From: Thalassomonas actiniarum
GTDB taxonomy: Bacteria > Pseudomonadota > Gammaproteobacteria > Enterobacterales > Alteromonadaceae
NCBI RefSeq assembly: GCF_000948975.2
Contig: NZ_CP059735.1
Span: forward strand, 2,232,001-2,296,000
DNA: 64,000 nucleotides
Direction of reading: 5' to 3'
The notes beneath the pieces were generated by a model, which did no database searches, had not been told where the DNA came from, and saw only the letters and a program-made list of their open reading frames with translations. A program made the position numbers and the translations under genes. Below are positions 36,997 through 48,221 of this stretch, one piece after another (positions within the stretch are counted from its first letter, which is position 1; each line of letters begins with the position of its first letter).

Positions 36997-37323
36997 ATGA
37001 TGAAAGGTGGCATGGGCAACTTGATGAAGCAAGCCCAACAGATGCAAGCGAAAATGCAAAAGGCCCAGGAAGAACTGGCGAATATGGAAGTCACCGGTGA
37101 AGCCGGTGCCGGTTTAGTGAAAGTGACCATGACAGGCAGCCACAGCGTACGTCGTGTTGAAATTGATGACACACTTTTTGAAGACGACAAAGAAATGGTA
37201 GAAGACCTGGTTGCGGCCGCATTCAACGATGCCGTACGCCGTGTCGAAGAGCAAAACAAAGCTAAAATGGGTGATCTTACCGGTGGTATGCAAATGCCTC
37301 CCGGTTTTAAAATGCCTTTCTAA
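36997..37323 (+). CDS. ybaB: YbaB/EbfC nucleoid-associated protein
   Basis: YbaB/EbfC is a small dimeric DNA-binding protein encoded between dnaX and recR. The start ATG at 36997 (GGAGA before it) gives 108 residues, against 109 in E. coli; an ATG-less extension to 36967 is less likely. Recognisable stretches are [32 protein letters not shown] and the C-terminus MPPGFKMPF. Probably co-transcribed with dnaX and recR. Confidence 0.95.
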   Translation: MMKGGMGNLMKQAQQMQAKMQKAQEELANMEVTGEAGAGLVKVTMTGSHSVRRVEIDDTLFEDDKEMVEDLVAAAFNDAVRRVEEQNKAKMGDLTGGMQMPPGFKMPF

Positions 37324-37480
37324 GCATTAAAGCATAAGAGATCAAGCGGTAATTCCAACGGGTTACCGCTTGATTTGTTTATGGGGTATGATTTGCGCGT
37401 TAGTGCCTTCCCTCGGGGGACCTCATAACCGGCTTTAAGATAATCTCCTACTTTACATCAACCTTTAAACAGGGCACACG

Positions 37481-38086
37481 ATGAAATTCAGTCCTTTAGT
37501 ACAAGAGTTAATCGACTCACTACGCTGCCTGCCGGGTGTCGGTGCGAAAACCGCACAACGCATGGCTTTTCATTTGCTCGAACGTAACCGTCACGGGGGC
37601 ATGCAATTATCGGATTCCCTGGGGCGGGCCATGGACAGCATTGGCCATTGCCAGAAGTGCCGCAATTTTACCGAGCAGGACTTATGTGATATTTGCCAGA
37701 GCCCGAAGCGCCAACTTGCCGAAATTATCTGTATCGTTGAAAGCCCGGCGGATGTGATCGCCATTGAACAAACCGGTGAATTTACCGGGCAGTACTTTGT
37801 CCTGATGGGACACCTTTCCCCAATTGACGGCATAGGTCCGGATGATTTAGGGCTGGATATCCTGGCAGAACAATTGGCAAGCGGGCAATACAAGGAAATG
37901 ATTTTGGCGACCAATCCGACGGTAGAAGGGGAAGCAACCGCCCATTATATTGCCGATCTTGCCCGTGAATCTCAGGTAACGGTTTCCCGGATTGCCCATG
38001 GCGTGCCTGTTGGCGGCGAGCTGGAATATGTTGACGGCAATACCTTATCCCATGCCTTGTCTGGCAGAAAAAATTACGGGATCTAA
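37481..38086 (+). CDS. recR: Recombination mediator RecR
   Basis: RecR works with RecF and RecO to load RecA on gapped DNA. The 201-residue protein (exact E. coli length) has the helix-hairpin-helix [17 protein letters not shown], the four-Cys zinc finger [16 protein letters not shown], and a Toprim domain with [18 protein letters not shown]. It lies 157 bp after ybaB. An 11-bp inverted repeat (38113-38152) follows before the htpG promoter. Confidence 0.97.
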   Translation: MKFSPLVQELIDSLRCLPGVGAKTAQRMAFHLLERNRHGGMQLSDSLGRAMDSIGHCQKCRNFTEQDLCDICQSPKRQLAEIICIVESPADVIAIEQTGEFTGQYFVLMGHLSPIDGIGPDDLGLDILAEQLASGQYKEMILATNPTVEGEATAHYIADLARESQVTVSRIAHGVPVGGELEYVDGNTLSHALSGRKNYGI

Positions 38087-38112
38087 TGATTTCGGCTATA
38101 TTTCTTTATCCT

Positions 38113-38152
38113 TTTACGGGAAACTTTAGGGCAAATACAATTTTCCCGTAAA
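38113..38152. repeat. 11-bp inverted repeat after recR
   Basis: TTTACGGGAAA (38113-38123) and TTTCCCGTAAA (38142-38152) are exact reverse complements with an 18-base loop. There is no T run, so it is a poor terminator; it ends 7 bp before the htpG -35 box. Confidence 0.7.
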
Positions 38153-38158
38153 CTTTCC

Positions 38159-38186
38159 CTTGAATTTTCTCCCGCCAGCCCCACAT
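38159..38186 (+). promoter_or_regulatory. Sigma-32 (heat-shock) promoter of htpG
   Basis: CTTGAAT (38159-38165), 13-bp spacer, CCCCACAT (38179-38186), close to the RpoH consensus. The ATG follows about 130 bp after the expected start site. htpG is a classical RpoH gene. Confidence 0.88.
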
Positions 38187-38324
38187 GTTAATTATCAACA
38201 AATAAACCGGGTTTTCACTCCGGTTATTATTTATTTTCGTTAGATGTCTTTTATGCCCCGGGGCTGCATTTAACGAAGTATTTATTTTAAGCAATAAAAC
38301 GTTATTTAAAAGGAGATGTTTCAG

Positions 38325-40265
38325 ATGTCTGAGACTGGTCAAAAAGAAGTTCATGGTTTTCAAACCGAAGTAAAACAATTACTTCAGTTAATGATACATT
38401 CACTGTATTCCAATAAAGAAATTTTCCTGCGTGAACTCGTTTCCAATGCCGCCGATGCAGCAGATAAACTTCGTTTTAAAGCTTTATCCGATGCCGATTT
38501 ATATGAAGGTGACGGTGAGTTGCGGGTGCGTGTCAGCGCCGACAAAGAAAATAATACCATCACCATTTCCGATAATGGTATCGGTATGACCCGTGACGAT
38601 GTTATCGAGCATTTGGGTACCATAGCAAAATCAGGTACCGCAGAATTCTTTTCTAAGTTGTCCGGCGACCAGGCGGCAGACTCCCAGCTGATCGGCCAGT
38701 TCGGTGTCGGTTTCTATTCCGCTTTTATTGTTGCCGATAAAGTGACGGTACGTACCCGTGTTGCCGGCGGCGCAGCCAGCGAAGGTGTCCAGTGGACTTC
38801 TGCCGGTGAAGGGGACTTTACCGTTGAAAGCATCGAAAAGGCCAACCGCGGTACCGACATTATTCTTCACCTTAAAGAAGATGAAGCAGAATTCCTTGAT
38901 GACTGGCGCTTAAAGTCAATTGTCACTAAGTACTCGGATCACATTTCGGTCTCGGTAGAAATGCTGACCCCAGAAGTGGCTGAAATACCGGAAAGTGAAG
39001 GCCCTGACGGTGAAAAAATTCCGGCAGTACCGGCCAAACCGGCAGAATGGCAAGCCACCAACAAGGCGACTGCTTTATGGACACGTGAAAAGTCTGAGCT
39101 TAACGACGACGAATACAAAGAGTTTTACAAGCATGTTTCCCACGACTTCTCCGATCCGCTGTTATGGGCCCATAACAAGGTAGAAGGGAAAACCGAATAT
39201 ACCAGCTTGCTTTATATTCCTTCTAAAGCCCCGTTTGACATGTATAACCGTGAAAAACAGCACGGCTTAAAGTTATATGTGCAGCGGGTATTCATTATGG
39301 ATGATGCCGAGCAGTTTATGCCGACCTACTTACGTTTTGTTAAAGGTTTGCTTGATTCCAACGATTTACCGTTAAATGTATCCCGTGAAATTTTACAGGA
39401 CAACAAGGTAACCCAGGCGATCCGTAAAGGTTGTACCAAGCGCGTACTGACTATGCTTGAGCGTTTAGGCAAAAACGATAAAGAAAAATACCAGACTTTC
39501 TGGGATGAATTTGGTCAGGTGTTAAAAGAAGGCCCGGCGGAAGACATGGCTCACAAAGAGCAAATCGCCAAGTTATTACGTTTTGCTTCAACGAAAGAAA
39601 ACACGGCGACACAAAATGTTTCTCTGGCCGAGTATATCGAGCGTATGCAGGAAGGGCAGGAGAAGATTTATTTTGTTGTTGCCGATAACTTTGAAGCGGC
39701 GAAAAACAGCCCGCATTTAGAAGTTTTCCGTAAGAAAGGCATCGAAGTCTTGTTATTGTCTGATCGCATCGATGAATGGTTGATCAGCCACTTGACCGAA
39801 TTTGACGGCAAGCAGCTGCAGTCGGTTGCCCGCGGCGGCCTTGATTTAGGTGATATGGATGATGAAGAAACCAAAGAAGCCCAGGAAAAGCTTGAGCAGG
39901 AATTTGACTCTGTCGTTACCCGTATCAAAGAAGTGTTAAAAGATAAGGTTAAAGATGTACGCTTGTCACAGCGTCTGACGGATTCTCCTGCTTGTATCGT
40001 GACCGATGAACAGGACATGAGCAGCCAGATGATGAAGCTGATGGAATCTGTGGGCCAGCCGGTGCCTGACTCCAAGCCTATTTTTGAAATCAATGCCGAG
40101 CACGATCTGGTGCGCCATGTTGCCGATGAACAGGATGATGAACAGTTCAAACAATGGACAGATGTATTATTTGATCAAGCCATGCTGGCAGAGCGGGGAA
40201 GCTTGCAGGACCCTGCCAGTTTTGTCAGCCGTTTGAACAAATTGATGCTGAGTTTAGCTAAGTAA
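38325..40265 (+). CDS. htpG: Chaperone HtpG (bacterial Hsp90)
   Basis: HtpG is an ATP-driven dimeric chaperone. The ATG at 38325 is 9 bp from AGGAG (38311-38315); the ATG at 38316 directly adjoins the SD and is too close. The 646-residue protein has the GHKL ATP site ([39 protein letters not shown]) and the middle-domain [11 protein letters not shown]. It is slightly longer than E. coli HtpG (624), with a Pro/Glu-rich insert near residues 220-240. Sigma-32 promoter upstream, strong terminator downstream. Confidence 0.98.
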   Translation: MSETGQKEVHGFQTEVKQLLQLMIHSLYSNKEIFLRELVSNAADAADKLRFKALSDADLYEGDGELRVRVSADKENNTITISDNGIGMTRDDVIEHLGTIAKSGTAEFFSKLSGDQAADSQLIGQFGVGFYSAFIVADKVTVRTRVAGGAASEGVQWTSAGEGDFTVESIEKANRGTDIILHLKEDEAEFLDDWRLKSIVTKYSDHISVSVEMLTPEVAEIPESEGPDGEKIPAVPAKPAEWQATNKATALWTREKSELNDDEYKEFYKHVSHDFSDPLLWAHNKVEGKTEYTSLLYIPSKAPFDMYNREKQHGLKLYVQRVFIMDDAEQFMPTYLRFVKGLLDSNDLPLNVSREILQDNKVTQAIRKGCTKRVLTMLERLGKNDKEKYQTFWDEFGQVLKEGPAEDMAHKEQIAKLLRFASTKENTATQNVSLAEYIERMQEGQEKIYFVVADNFEAAKNSPHLEVFRKKGIEVLLLSDRIDEWLISHLTEFDGKQLQSVARGGLDLGDMDDEETKEAQEKLEQEFDSVVTRIKEVLKDKVKDVRLSQRLTDSPACIVTDEQDMSSQMMKLMESVGQPVPDSKPIFEINAEHDLVRHVADEQDDEQFKQWTDVLFDQAMLAERGSLQDPASFVSRLNKLMLSLAK

Positions 40266-40282
40266 TTTGTTCGTTGATACTT

Positions 40283-40316
40283 AAATAATGGCGCCTTCAG
40301 GCGCCATTATTTTATC
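40283..40316 (+). terminator. Rho-independent terminator after htpG
   Basis: AAATAATGGCGCC (40283-40295) pairs over 13 perfect bases with GGCGCCATTATTT (40300-40312), loop TTCA, T-rich tail. Confidence 0.92.
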
Positions 40317-40484
40317 CGAACCACTTATGCTGGCAGGATTGGCAACAGGGTGAAATTTTGCCACTTTTGTCAGCTTTTTGAGTAAATTAATCTTGGCGGT
40401 GATCAGCATATTATTTACTTGTTGATCCATGACTTAAAAAAGGCGTATTTATGCTGCTTTTTTGCTTCTAAGGCCGCTTTGGGC

Positions 40485-40513
40485 TTGTCTGTCTAGTGGT
40501 GAGCTTGTATAGT
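40485..40513 (+). promoter_or_regulatory. Candidate sigma-70 promoter of adk
   Basis: TTGTCT (40485-40490), 17 bp, TATAGT (40508-40513). The start would lie about 38 bp before the adk ATG. Confidence 0.65.
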
Positions 40514-40527
40514 GTGTTTTTTTTTAA

Positions 40528-41202
<675 letters not shown>

Positions 41203-41225
41203 TTTCTTCCCTGATATCAGACTTG

Positions 41226-41249
41226 AAGCCCGCCTGGCGGGCTTTTTTG
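41226..41249 (+). terminator. Rho-independent terminator after adk
   Basis: AAGCCCGC (41226-41233) pairs with GCGGGCTT (41237-41244), loop CTG, then T residues. Confidence 0.9.
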
Positions 41250-41385
41250 ATCCCGCAGTCATGCTATTTGATAATATTTGACTGAATAAACACGCTTTTT
41301 TTCTTTTTTAGCCCTGTTAATTTCATGGTATTTCTTTACAGTAGAGGCAGTTTTATTTGCCGCTTAATTTAGTAAAGGAATCATT

Positions 41386-41787
41386 ATGAGTTTTAGCTTT
41401 GCCATCACCGGTTTTTATGCCGGTTTATTAACCCTGTTGCTGATTGTACATTCCGTGAATGTGATCCGTATGCGTTTAAAGTTTAAGGTGGGTCTGGGGG
41501 AAGGTGCCGAGGATCAACGACCTTTGATCAAAGCGGTGCGTATCCACGGTAACTTTGTTGAATATATCCCTTTATCTTTGCTTTTGATGGCCGCTTATGA
41601 GATAGCCGGCGGTAATGCCCAACTATTGCATGCCTTGGGAGCTGTGCTGGTTATTGGCCGGATATTTCACGCTATGGGCTTGAATAAAAGTATCGGTACC
41701 AGCCGTGAGCGGCAAATCGGTATGCTTGCTACCTTTATCGTTATGCTGGTGTTAGCGGTTGAAAATATCCGTTTGTTCCTTGTCTAG
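41386..41787 (+). CDS. MAPEG family membrane protein
   Basis: MAPEG proteins (glutathione S-transferase-like, four membrane spans) include the bacterial YecN group, with no defined bacterial substrate. The 133-residue product has four hydrophobic segments (about 6-25, 58-75, 80-97, 109-130), a basic loop VIRMRLKFKVGLGEGAEDQR and the family core IHGNFVEYIPLSLLLMA, with GRIFHAMG. It is a monocistronic gene with its own SD and terminator. Confidence 0.88.
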   Translation: MSFSFAITGFYAGLLTLLLIVHSVNVIRMRLKFKVGLGEGAEDQRPLIKAVRIHGNFVEYIPLSLLLMAAYEIAGGNAQLLHALGAVLVIGRIFHAMGLNKSIGTSRERQIGMLATFIVMLVLAVENIRLFLV

Positions 41788-41814
41788 CAAAGACAAGCAA
41801 GAGATAACTACAGC

Positions 41815-41846
41815 AAAGAGCCAAAATAGTTTTTGGCTCTTTTTGG
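41815..41846 (+). terminator. Rho-independent terminator after the MAPEG gene
   Basis: AAAGAGCCAAAA (41815-41826) pairs with TTTTGGCTCTTT (41831-41842), loop TAGT, T tail. Confidence 0.92.
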
Positions 41847-41925
41847 GATGCAATTAATATTTAAAGGCGAGAGTAAACTGTGCCGCTTTGATGAAGGAAA
41901 GGAGATTTATCAGCTTCCCTCAAAT

Positions 41926-42222
41926 TTAATGACTTAATACCTGCAGGTAACCCTGATATTTATAGCCGTTAAGAAAATCCGTTAATTCTTTTTTATAGCA
42001 GGGAATAGAGATTTCCGGAAACTCGGCATCGAGCACTTGTTTCAGTTCACTTTCATTGAGGAACAGAATATAACCCAAAGGCAGGTATTGCGGATTGAAG
42101 TCACATTGATATACGGTGGCTCTTAACTGGCTTGCAGTATAACAGTGTTGTTCACCGTAACGTTTACGTAATTTAGGTAATAATTTAGTACCGTATTTTT
42201 TAATTGCCCAGTATTTAAACAT
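41926..42222 (-). CDS. Small conserved hypothetical protein (DUF6559-like)
   Basis: The 98-residue product begins MFKYWAIKKYGTKLLPKLRK RYG (basic, helical) and continues YTASQLRATVYQCDFNPQYL, resembling small proteins I associate with DUF6559, though that match is from memory and weak. It is soluble, with three cysteines and no signal. Function unknown. It lies between the MAPEG gene (convergent) and the histidine kinase (same strand, upstream direction), with 214 bp of empty sequence between it and the kinase. Confidence 0.6.
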   Translation of the reverse strand: MFKYWAIKKYGTKLLPKLRKRYGEQHCYTASQLRATVYQCDFNPQYLPLGYILFLNESELKQVLDAEFPEISIPCYKKELTDFLNGYKYQGYLQVLSH

Positions 42223-42436
42223 AGCTTTTTCCCTAATGACTTAACTCAAGCAGTGAAATTGGGAATATTATTATTCTTCACTTATCAAGACCTTGGCCTG
42301 GTAAGCTGAATAAACACCATTATTGCCCCCGAATATTTAGTAGGGAGATTATAGGCATATTTGCATATCAGTAATATTACGGCACATTACAGAAGATTAG
42401 GCTTTTGTTTTTGCTGGTAAGTATACCTGCATCAGT

Positions 42437-45268
42437 TCACTGGCCGACATTTGCGGGGATCCTGATGGTAAAACCCGCCCCGGTATGCCCTGAGGGAGAG
42501 CGGTAAAGAATACTGCCTCCGAGCCGTTGGTTTACCTGGTTATAGGCAATATGTAATCCAAGTCCGGTATGGCTTTTATAACGTTTGGTGGTAAAAAAAG
42601 GTTCAAATAGCTGCTTAAGATTTTCCTGGCGGATGCCGTGGCCATTGTCCTGGTAGGCGATGACAACCGTGTCTGCTTTTGCACTGAGGTCGATGTTTAT
42701 CTTTCTTGCATTTGTGTTTTCAAAACCGTGAAAAATAGAGTTATGGATCAAAATCTCCATTACCTGAACCAAACAATCCGGATAGCTGTACATCTCAATG
42801 GCCCGGGGACAGGTAATCACATAAGTGTGCTGCGAACGCTTCAGCTCTGTTTTAAACGGGGTAAAGGCACTTTCTATGCATGTCTGTAAATCAAAGGTTT
42901 TGGCGGTTTCGCCATCCTTATCTACCGAGGCTTGTTTAAATGTCTGTATCAGGCTTGAAGAGCGGGCAACATTGTTTTCTATTAATTGACAGCTGTTTTG
43001 CAAATCCCTGATAAAATGTTGCATCTGGGACCTGGTTAACGTTTTGCTGTTAAAGCGGGTGTTAAAGTTTTCGGTGAGTTCTTTTAGTACGCTTACCGCA
43101 GTAATGGTGATGCCCAAGGGGGTATTGATTTCATGGGCTATGCCTGAAACTAAACGACCCAGGGAGGCAATTTTTTCGACTTCTACCAGGGTGATCTGCA
43201 AAGCTTCCAACTCCTTTATTTTTTCCTGTAATGCCTGATTGGCATCCCTTAAGGCTGTTGTACGTTCATCCACCCTGAGTTCAAGTTCAGTATTGAGTTT
43301 TATCAATGCCTGTTCGTGGGATTTCAGCTCGGAAATATCCCTTAAGGTGCCAGTGAGGCGGGTAGGGTTGCCCTGGCTATCAAATTCAACCGCTTTGCCG
43401 CGGTCGAGTACCCACATCCAGCCGCCTTTTTTATGCTTCAGGCGGTAGCAGGCTTCAAAAAAACCTAAATGGCTGGTTAAATATTGCTCCAGAGAAAGGA
43501 CTAACAAGTCATAATCATCCGGGTGAACCACATCTTTTAATGTCGAGAGATCATTTGCCGGGTATTCCCCGGGCAGGTTAATGTCGCTGAAGTGGTTAAT
43601 TCTCGTGACCTGGTGGTTATTTAAGTTCCAGTCCCATAATTCATTACCACTGCCCCACAGGGCAAGCTTTAACCGTTTTTTGCTGATCCTGATCTCATCC
43701 AGGGCTTTACGTTCGATGGCAAGCTGTTTCCTGGTGCTGATACGGTAATAAATAAAGACCAGCAGGCTAAAGGCAAAAAATAGGGCTATCAGGTAGGTAT
43801 TGCGTTTGGCGATTTGGCTGCTGATTTCCAGTGCTGAAATTTTATTCTTCTGCGTCAGGGATTCGATCTGGCGCTGCTTTTGATCAAGCTGATAACTTAC
43901 CCTGAGGACATCAATATGCTGCAGGCTTTTTTGACTTGAAATTTTTTTCTGCAGGCTTTGATAGTTTTTGTTTGCCTCCAGGGCAAGCTGAAATTTACCC
44001 AGTAGTTCATAAACAGCCGACAGTTGCTGATAGGCGTTTAACCTGGTGTCATTAGCCCGGGTTTTGACGGAGATATCGATACTGCGCTGTAAATGGGGGA
44101 TAGCGGCGGCATTTTTTCCCTGCATTTTTTTCATTTCTCCTCTGGCAAGTTCCACCTCGGCAATGCGGCGTTTAATGTCTGCTTCTTGAAAAATCGTAAG
44201 TGCGGTGGAGAAGTGCTGCGACGCCTGGTCAAAGTTCCCTTGTTCCCGGTAGATTTGTCCCAGGTGTAATGCGGCAATACCTTCCCTTACCGGGTGATTG
44301 ATTTCTTTGGCTAACTCAAGCGCCTGTCTCAGGTGGCTTAAGGCCTGCGGTATTTCTCCCGACAGGCGGTAGGTTTCGCCCAGGTTGAGTAAGGTAAAAA
44401 CAATTCCCCTGCGGTAGCCTAAAGTTTGTTTAAGTTTTAGTGATTGATGATACATGAGCAGTGCCTGCTCATAATCCCCGATACTTTGATACACCCGGGC
44501 GGTATTGTTATATAAAATAGCCAGCGCCCGGGGATCATCGAGATCTTGCATCACGCTCAGTGCTTGCAACAGGTAATCAAGTGCGGTTTCCAGATCACCT
44601 ATCTGGCGGTAAATCGTACCTATATTTGCTACCTGGTGGGCCACCTGCTTGTTATCTCCCAGCTGCTGATAGAGTTGTTGAGCCCGCAAGTTATATTCCA
44701 GCGATTTTCCGTATTGGGATAAGTCCCTGTGCTCATAAGCCATTAAGCGAAAGAGCCCCGCCAGGCTTTTGATATCATCAATATCCTGTGCGATATCATA
44801 GGCAAGCTCATACTGTTTTAGTGCTTCGCGGGAGGCAGATAAACTTGCCAGGATACGCCCCGCCACTTTATAGGCAAGTACCTTGTTTGCCAGGTTATTG
44901 TCAGTATCGGCGATTGCCAGCGCCCGGGAGACTTGGGTGTTGGCCAGCTCGGTTTTGCCAAGATACATATTGGCCGTTGCCAGATAGCTCATGATCTGGC
45001 TTTCCTGATCCGGGTTAGGGCTGCGGGCTAAAATGGCGAGTGCCTGGTGGCAGTAAGCCAGAGACTTATCCTGCATGTAATGTACGTTTTCAAATAAAAA
45101 AGCGAGAATCAGGGGAATTTTTTCGTTGTCGGGGGCTCTGGCTATGTCTGCCTCCTGCTGGCTTAATTTCCCGGGGAGTTCTTCCGGAAAAGCAAGCGAA
45201 ACCGGCGAAATCGCCAGGCTGCAGGCAAGAGCGAGTATAGGCAGTAAGTGTCTGGCCACGGGGATCAT
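42437..45268 (-). CDS. TPR-PAS hybrid-architecture sensor histidine kinase
   Basis: I take the ATG at 45268, which starts a good signal peptide (MIPVARHLLPILALACSLAI); a TTG at 45286 is possible. The 943-residue protein has about nine periplasmic TPR-type repeats (about 60-430), a coiled coil, one membrane span (about 493-513), a PAS/PAC sensor domain (about 535-650), a second coiled coil, a dimerisation box with the phospho-His in VSGIAHEINTPLGIT and a GHKL ATPase with HNSIFHG, DNGHGI, FEPFFTTK and TGLGLHIAYN. No receiver or output domain and no regulator gene next to it. Input and partner unknown. Confidence 0.9.
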   Translation of the reverse strand: MIPVARHLLPILALACSLAISPVSLAFPEELPGKLSQQEADIARAPDNEKIPLILAFLFENVHYMQDKSLAYCHQALAILARSPNPDQESQIMSYLATANMYLGKTELANTQVSRALAIADTDNNLANKVLAYKVAGRILASLSASREALKQYELAYDIAQDIDDIKSLAGLFRLMAYEHRDLSQYGKSLEYNLRAQQLYQQLGDNKQVAHQVANIGTIYRQIGDLETALDYLLQALSVMQDLDDPRALAILYNNTARVYQSIGDYEQALLMYHQSLKLKQTLGYRRGIVFTLLNLGETYRLSGEIPQALSHLRQALELAKEINHPVREGIAALHLGQIYREQGNFDQASQHFSTALTIFQEADIKRRIAEVELARGEMKKMQGKNAAAIPHLQRSIDISVKTRANDTRLNAYQQLSAVYELLGKFQLALEANKNYQSLQKKISSQKSLQHIDVLRVSYQLDQKQRQIESLTQKNKISALEISSQIAKRNTYLIALFFAFSLLVFIYYRISTRKQLAIERKALDEIRISKKRLKLALWGSGNELWDWNLNNHQVTRINHFSDINLPGEYPANDLSTLKDVVHPDDYDLLVLSLEQYLTSHLGFFEACYRLKHKKGGWMWVLDRGKAVEFDSQGNPTRLTGTLRDISELKSHEQALIKLNTELELRVDERTTALRDANQALQEKIKELEALQITLVEVEKIASLGRLVSGIAHEINTPLGITITAVSVLKELTENFNTRFNSKTLTRSQMQHFIRDLQNSCQLIENNVARSSSLIQTFKQASVDKDGETAKTFDLQTCIESAFTPFKTELKRSQHTYVITCPRAIEMYSYPDCLVQVMEILIHNSIFHGFENTNARKINIDLSAKADTVVIAYQDNGHGIRQENLKQLFEPFFTTKRYKSHTGLGLHIAYNQVNQRLGGSILYRSPSGHTGAGFTIRIPANVGQ

Positions 45269-45426
45269 CTTCTGCCTGCTAGACAAAATAACCTGAGAAA
45301 GTTTTGCTTAAAACCTTGCTGTAAATGATGTTATGTACCATTTGAAGCGGGAGAATATTTTAATTCTAGTCCACATCCTTGTGGTGATCACCCGTGTCCG
45401 GGCGCAGTTATTCTTGTGTCTGCGCT

Positions 45427-46047
45427 TTATTTATTATGCCGGTTGGCCAGGACCTCCATCACTTCGCTCAGGTCGATATTTTTATCCTGCAGTAATACCA
45501 GAGTGTGGTAAAACAAATCGGCGCATTCCCCCAATAACGCTTCCCGGGATTCGGCTACCGCCGCTAAAGCCACTTCAACCCCTTCTTCTCCTACTTTTTG
45601 TGCCATTTTAGTGGTGCCTCTGGCAAATAAACTGGCGGTGTAACTGCTGTTTGGGTCTTGGTCTTTTCTTGAAGCTATGACCTGTTCAAGGTAACCGAGA
45701 AAGTTTTTCCTGTGAATGTCCTGCTCGGGGAAACACGAATCCGTCCCCAGATGACAGGTGGGTCCCTGGGGACGGCAGAAAATTAACAGGCTGTCTTGAT
45801 CGCAGTCACAGATGACATTATCCAGGTTGAGGTAGTTGCCCGAGACTTCCCCCTTGACCCATAATCTTTGCTTGGAGCGACTGAAAAAGGTTGCTTTGCC
45901 GGTTTTTAAACTGGCGGTGAGGGCGTCGCGGTTCATATAACCCTGCATCAGCACTGCGCCGGTATCCTGGTGCTGGATAATGGCCGGCAGCATATCCGCC
46001 ATTTTATCCCAGGCCAACAGCTCAATATTGTCTAGTGTTACTTGCAT
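45427..46047 (-). CDS. hisI: HisIE: phosphoribosyl-AMP cyclohydrolase/phosphoribosyl-ATP pyrophosphatase
   Basis: The two-domain enzyme performs the second and third steps of histidine synthesis. The 206-residue protein has the cyclohydrolase half with [20 protein letters not shown] and the metal ligands CDCDQD, and the pyrophosphatase half with [17 protein letters not shown]. Length agrees with the E. coli fusion (203). It ends the his operon and overlaps hisF by 10 bp. Confidence 0.96.
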   Translation of the reverse strand: MQVTLDNIELLAWDKMADMLPAIIQHQDTGAVLMQGYMNRDALTASLKTGKATFFSRSKQRLWVKGEVSGNYLNLDNVICDCDQDSLLIFCRPQGPTCHLGTDSCFPEQDIHRKNFLGYLEQVIASRKDQDPNSSYTASLFARGTTKMAQKVGEEGVEVALAAVAESREALLGECADLFYHTLVLLQDKNIDLSEVMEVLANRHNK

Positions 46048-46817
46048 AATCGGATCTCTATCTGTTGCTCGGCTAAATATTGCTTTAGCGCATTTATTTC
46101 AATTATTTTTTTGTGAAAAACACTGGCAGCCAGGGCACCGTCGACATCTGCTTGCTCAAAAACGTCTTTAAAATGCTCCTCCCTCCCGGCGCCGCCGGAG
46201 GCGATCAACGGGATATTGCAGATGTCGCGAACCAGGGTTAACTGATCCAGGTCATAACCCTGGCGGACTCCGTCCTGGTTCATACAGTTAAGCACGATTT
46301 CACCGGCGCCGAGGGCCTGCACTTCTTTAACCCAGTCTAAGGTGATCCAGCTTGTGGCCGAGGTTTTTTTCTCGTCACCGGTAAACTGGTATACCTGGTA
46401 TTGGCCTGTGTTTTTATCATAAAAGCTGTCGATACCCACCACCACGCATTGCTGGCCGAAGTGATCGGCGAGTTTGGTGATAAGCCTTGGGTTTTGCAGG
46501 GCAGGGGAGTTAATGCTGATCTTATCTGCCCCCATTTTTAAAATTTGTTGGGCATCTTGCTCACTTTTGATACCGCCTGCGACACAAAAAGGAATGTCTA
46601 TCACTTCGGCAATGCGTCTGACCCAGCTTTTATCCACCACCCTGGCGTCGCTGCTGGCGGTAATATCGTAAAAAACCAGTTCATCGGCTCCGGCATCGGC
46701 ATAAGCCTGGGCCAGCGGCACAATATCGCCGATGATTTCATGGTTGCGAAACTGTACGCCCTTGACAACTTTGCCGTCTCTGACGTCCAGGCAGGGAATT
46801 ATCCGTTTGGCCAGCAT
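46038..46817 (-). CDS. hisF: Imidazole glycerol phosphate synthase cyclase subunit HisF
   Basis: HisF uses ammonia from HisH to close the imidazole ring and release AICAR. The 259-residue TIM barrel has [18 protein letters not shown] with the catalytic D11, the second catalytic Asp in [20 protein letters not shown], and PLIASGGAG. It overlaps hisA by 19 bp and hisIE by 10 bp. Confidence 0.97.
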   Translation of the reverse strand: MLAKRIIPCLDVRDGKVVKGVQFRNHEIIGDIVPLAQAYADAGADELVFYDITASSDARVVDKSWVRRIAEVIDIPFCVAGGIKSEQDAQQILKMGADKISINSPALQNPRLITKLADHFGQQCVVVGIDSFYDKNTGQYQVYQFTGDEKKTSATSWITLDWVKEVQALGAGEIVLNCMNQDGVRQGYDLDQLTLVRDICNIPLIASGGAGREEHFKDVFEQADVDGALAASVFHKKIIEINALKQYLAEQQIEIRLCK

Positions 46818-47536
46818 GTGATAGCCTCCTCTAAAGTAAACTTGCCTTCGAGTAAGGAGCGCCCCAGGATCACGCCGCTGACCCCGGTGGGGATCAGGGC
46901 TTTAATGTCTTCCAGGCTGCCGATGCCGCCTGAGGCCTGCCACTTTATCTCGGGGTAGTTTTGGCAAAGCTCAGTATAAAGGTTTACGTTTGAGCCGCTT
47001 AAGGTGCCGTCTTTACTGATGTCGGTGCATAATACGTGTTTGATGCCGGCATCCTGGTAGCCATCAAGCAAGGGTTCTAAGGTTATGCCGCTATCCTTGA
47101 TCCAGCCATGGGTGGGTAGCTGCTTACGCCCCTGTTCATCAATACGGATATCCAGTGCCAGTACGATTTTTTCACTGCCATATTTTGCCAGCCACGCTTG
47201 TACCAGTGCCGGTTGTTTGATGGCCAGGCTGCCAATCACTACGCGATCTGCGCCCAGTTCAAGCAGTTGCTGCACATCCTGTTCATTGCGGATGCCGCCA
47301 CCGACCTGGATCACCATGCCGGGATGCTTGACCAGGTTTTTTAACGTGCCCAGCTGGCGTTTGCTACTGTCTTTGGCGCCGTCTAAATCAACAAAGTGCA
47401 TCACTTGGGCACCCGCGCTGGCATAAGCTTGCTGGCGCTCCTGCGGGGAATATTGGTATTGGGTTTTCTGCTGATAATCCCCCTGGTACAGCCGCACCAC
47501 TTGACCATTAATTAAATCAATTGCCGGGATCATCAT
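46799..47536 (-). CDS. hisA: Phosphoribosylformimino-AICAR ribotide isomerase HisA
   Basis: HisA opens ProFAR to PRFAR. The 245-residue barrel (exact E. coli length) has [20 protein letters not shown] with catalytic D8, [11 protein letters not shown], the second Asp in [13 protein letters not shown], and [12 protein letters not shown]. It follows hisH with 58 bp between, the largest gap inside the operon apart from the leader. Confidence 0.97.
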   Translation of the reverse strand: MMIPAIDLINGQVVRLYQGDYQQKTQYQYSPQERQQAYASAGAQVMHFVDLDGAKDSSKRQLGTLKNLVKHPGMVIQVGGGIRNEQDVQQLLELGADRVVIGSLAIKQPALVQAWLAKYGSEKIVLALDIRIDEQGRKQLPTHGWIKDSGITLEPLLDGYQDAGIKHVLCTDISKDGTLSGSNVNLYTELCQNYPEIKWQASGGIGSLEDIKALIPTGVSGVILGRSLLEGKFTLEEAITCWPNG

Positions 47537-47594
47537 AATGGCTTATCTCCTGAAATGTTACCTTGTAAAAGTGTTTTATTATTAACTGCTTGCA

Positions 47595-48221
47595 TTATAA
47601 CTCCAAAAAATTTTCGATGATCTTTCTGCCGAGCGCACCGGAGCGCTCGGGGTGAAATTGACAGCCGATAAAATTGTCTTTGGCTATGGCGGCAGAAAAA
47701 GTGCTGCCGTATTCACAACTGGCAACGGTAAACTCGCTTACCGGCGCGGCAAAGCTATGGACAAAATAAAAATAATCCCCGGGTTTAATGCCGGTAAGTA
47801 CCGGGTGCTCTGTTACCGAAGTTAAGGTATTCCAGCCCATATGGGGTAGACGCTTACCCCTTGCCTGCAATGGCGAGATCCTGGTTGGGATCACATTTAA
47901 GCCGTTTACTTGCCTGGCTTCACCAGCGGCACCTTCTGTTGAAGGCTTTACCCCTTCAGTTGAGGACTCTGCCATCAGCTGCATGCCCAAACAAAAGCCC
48001 AATACCGGCTGTTGCAATGCTTTAATTGTGGCCTCCAGATGCTTTTGGCGAATATTTTTCATGGCATGGCGGGCATTGCCCACCCCGGGTAAGAATACTT
48101 TATCCGCCTGGCTGATTATCTTGGGGTCATCTGAAATGTCGACCGGATAACCTAGGCGTTTTATCGCCGATTCAACCGAAAACAGATTAGCGCAGCCGGT
48201 GTCGATAATAATATTTTTCAC
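47595..48221 (-). CDS. hisH: Imidazole glycerol phosphate synthase glutaminase subunit HisH
   Basis: HisH supplies ammonia to HisF. The 208-residue class-I amidotransferase has C77 in GFCLGMQL and the His-Glu pair in QFHPERSG. Compared with E. coli HisH (196) there is a short extra stretch around residues 84-98 (ESSTEGVKPSTEGAAGEARQ), which contains a STEG repeat. The ATG overlaps the hisB stop by one base. Confidence 0.96.
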   Translation of the reverse strand: MKNIIIDTGCANLFSVESAIKRLGYPVDISDDPKIISQADKVFLPGVGNARHAMKNIRQKHLEATIKALQQPVLGFCLGMQLMAESSTEGVKPSTEGAAGEARQVNGLNVIPTRISPLQARGKRLPHMGWNTLTSVTEHPVLTGIKPGDYFYFVHSFAAPVSEFTVASCEYGSTFSAAIAKDNFIGCQFHPERSGALGRKIIENFLEL

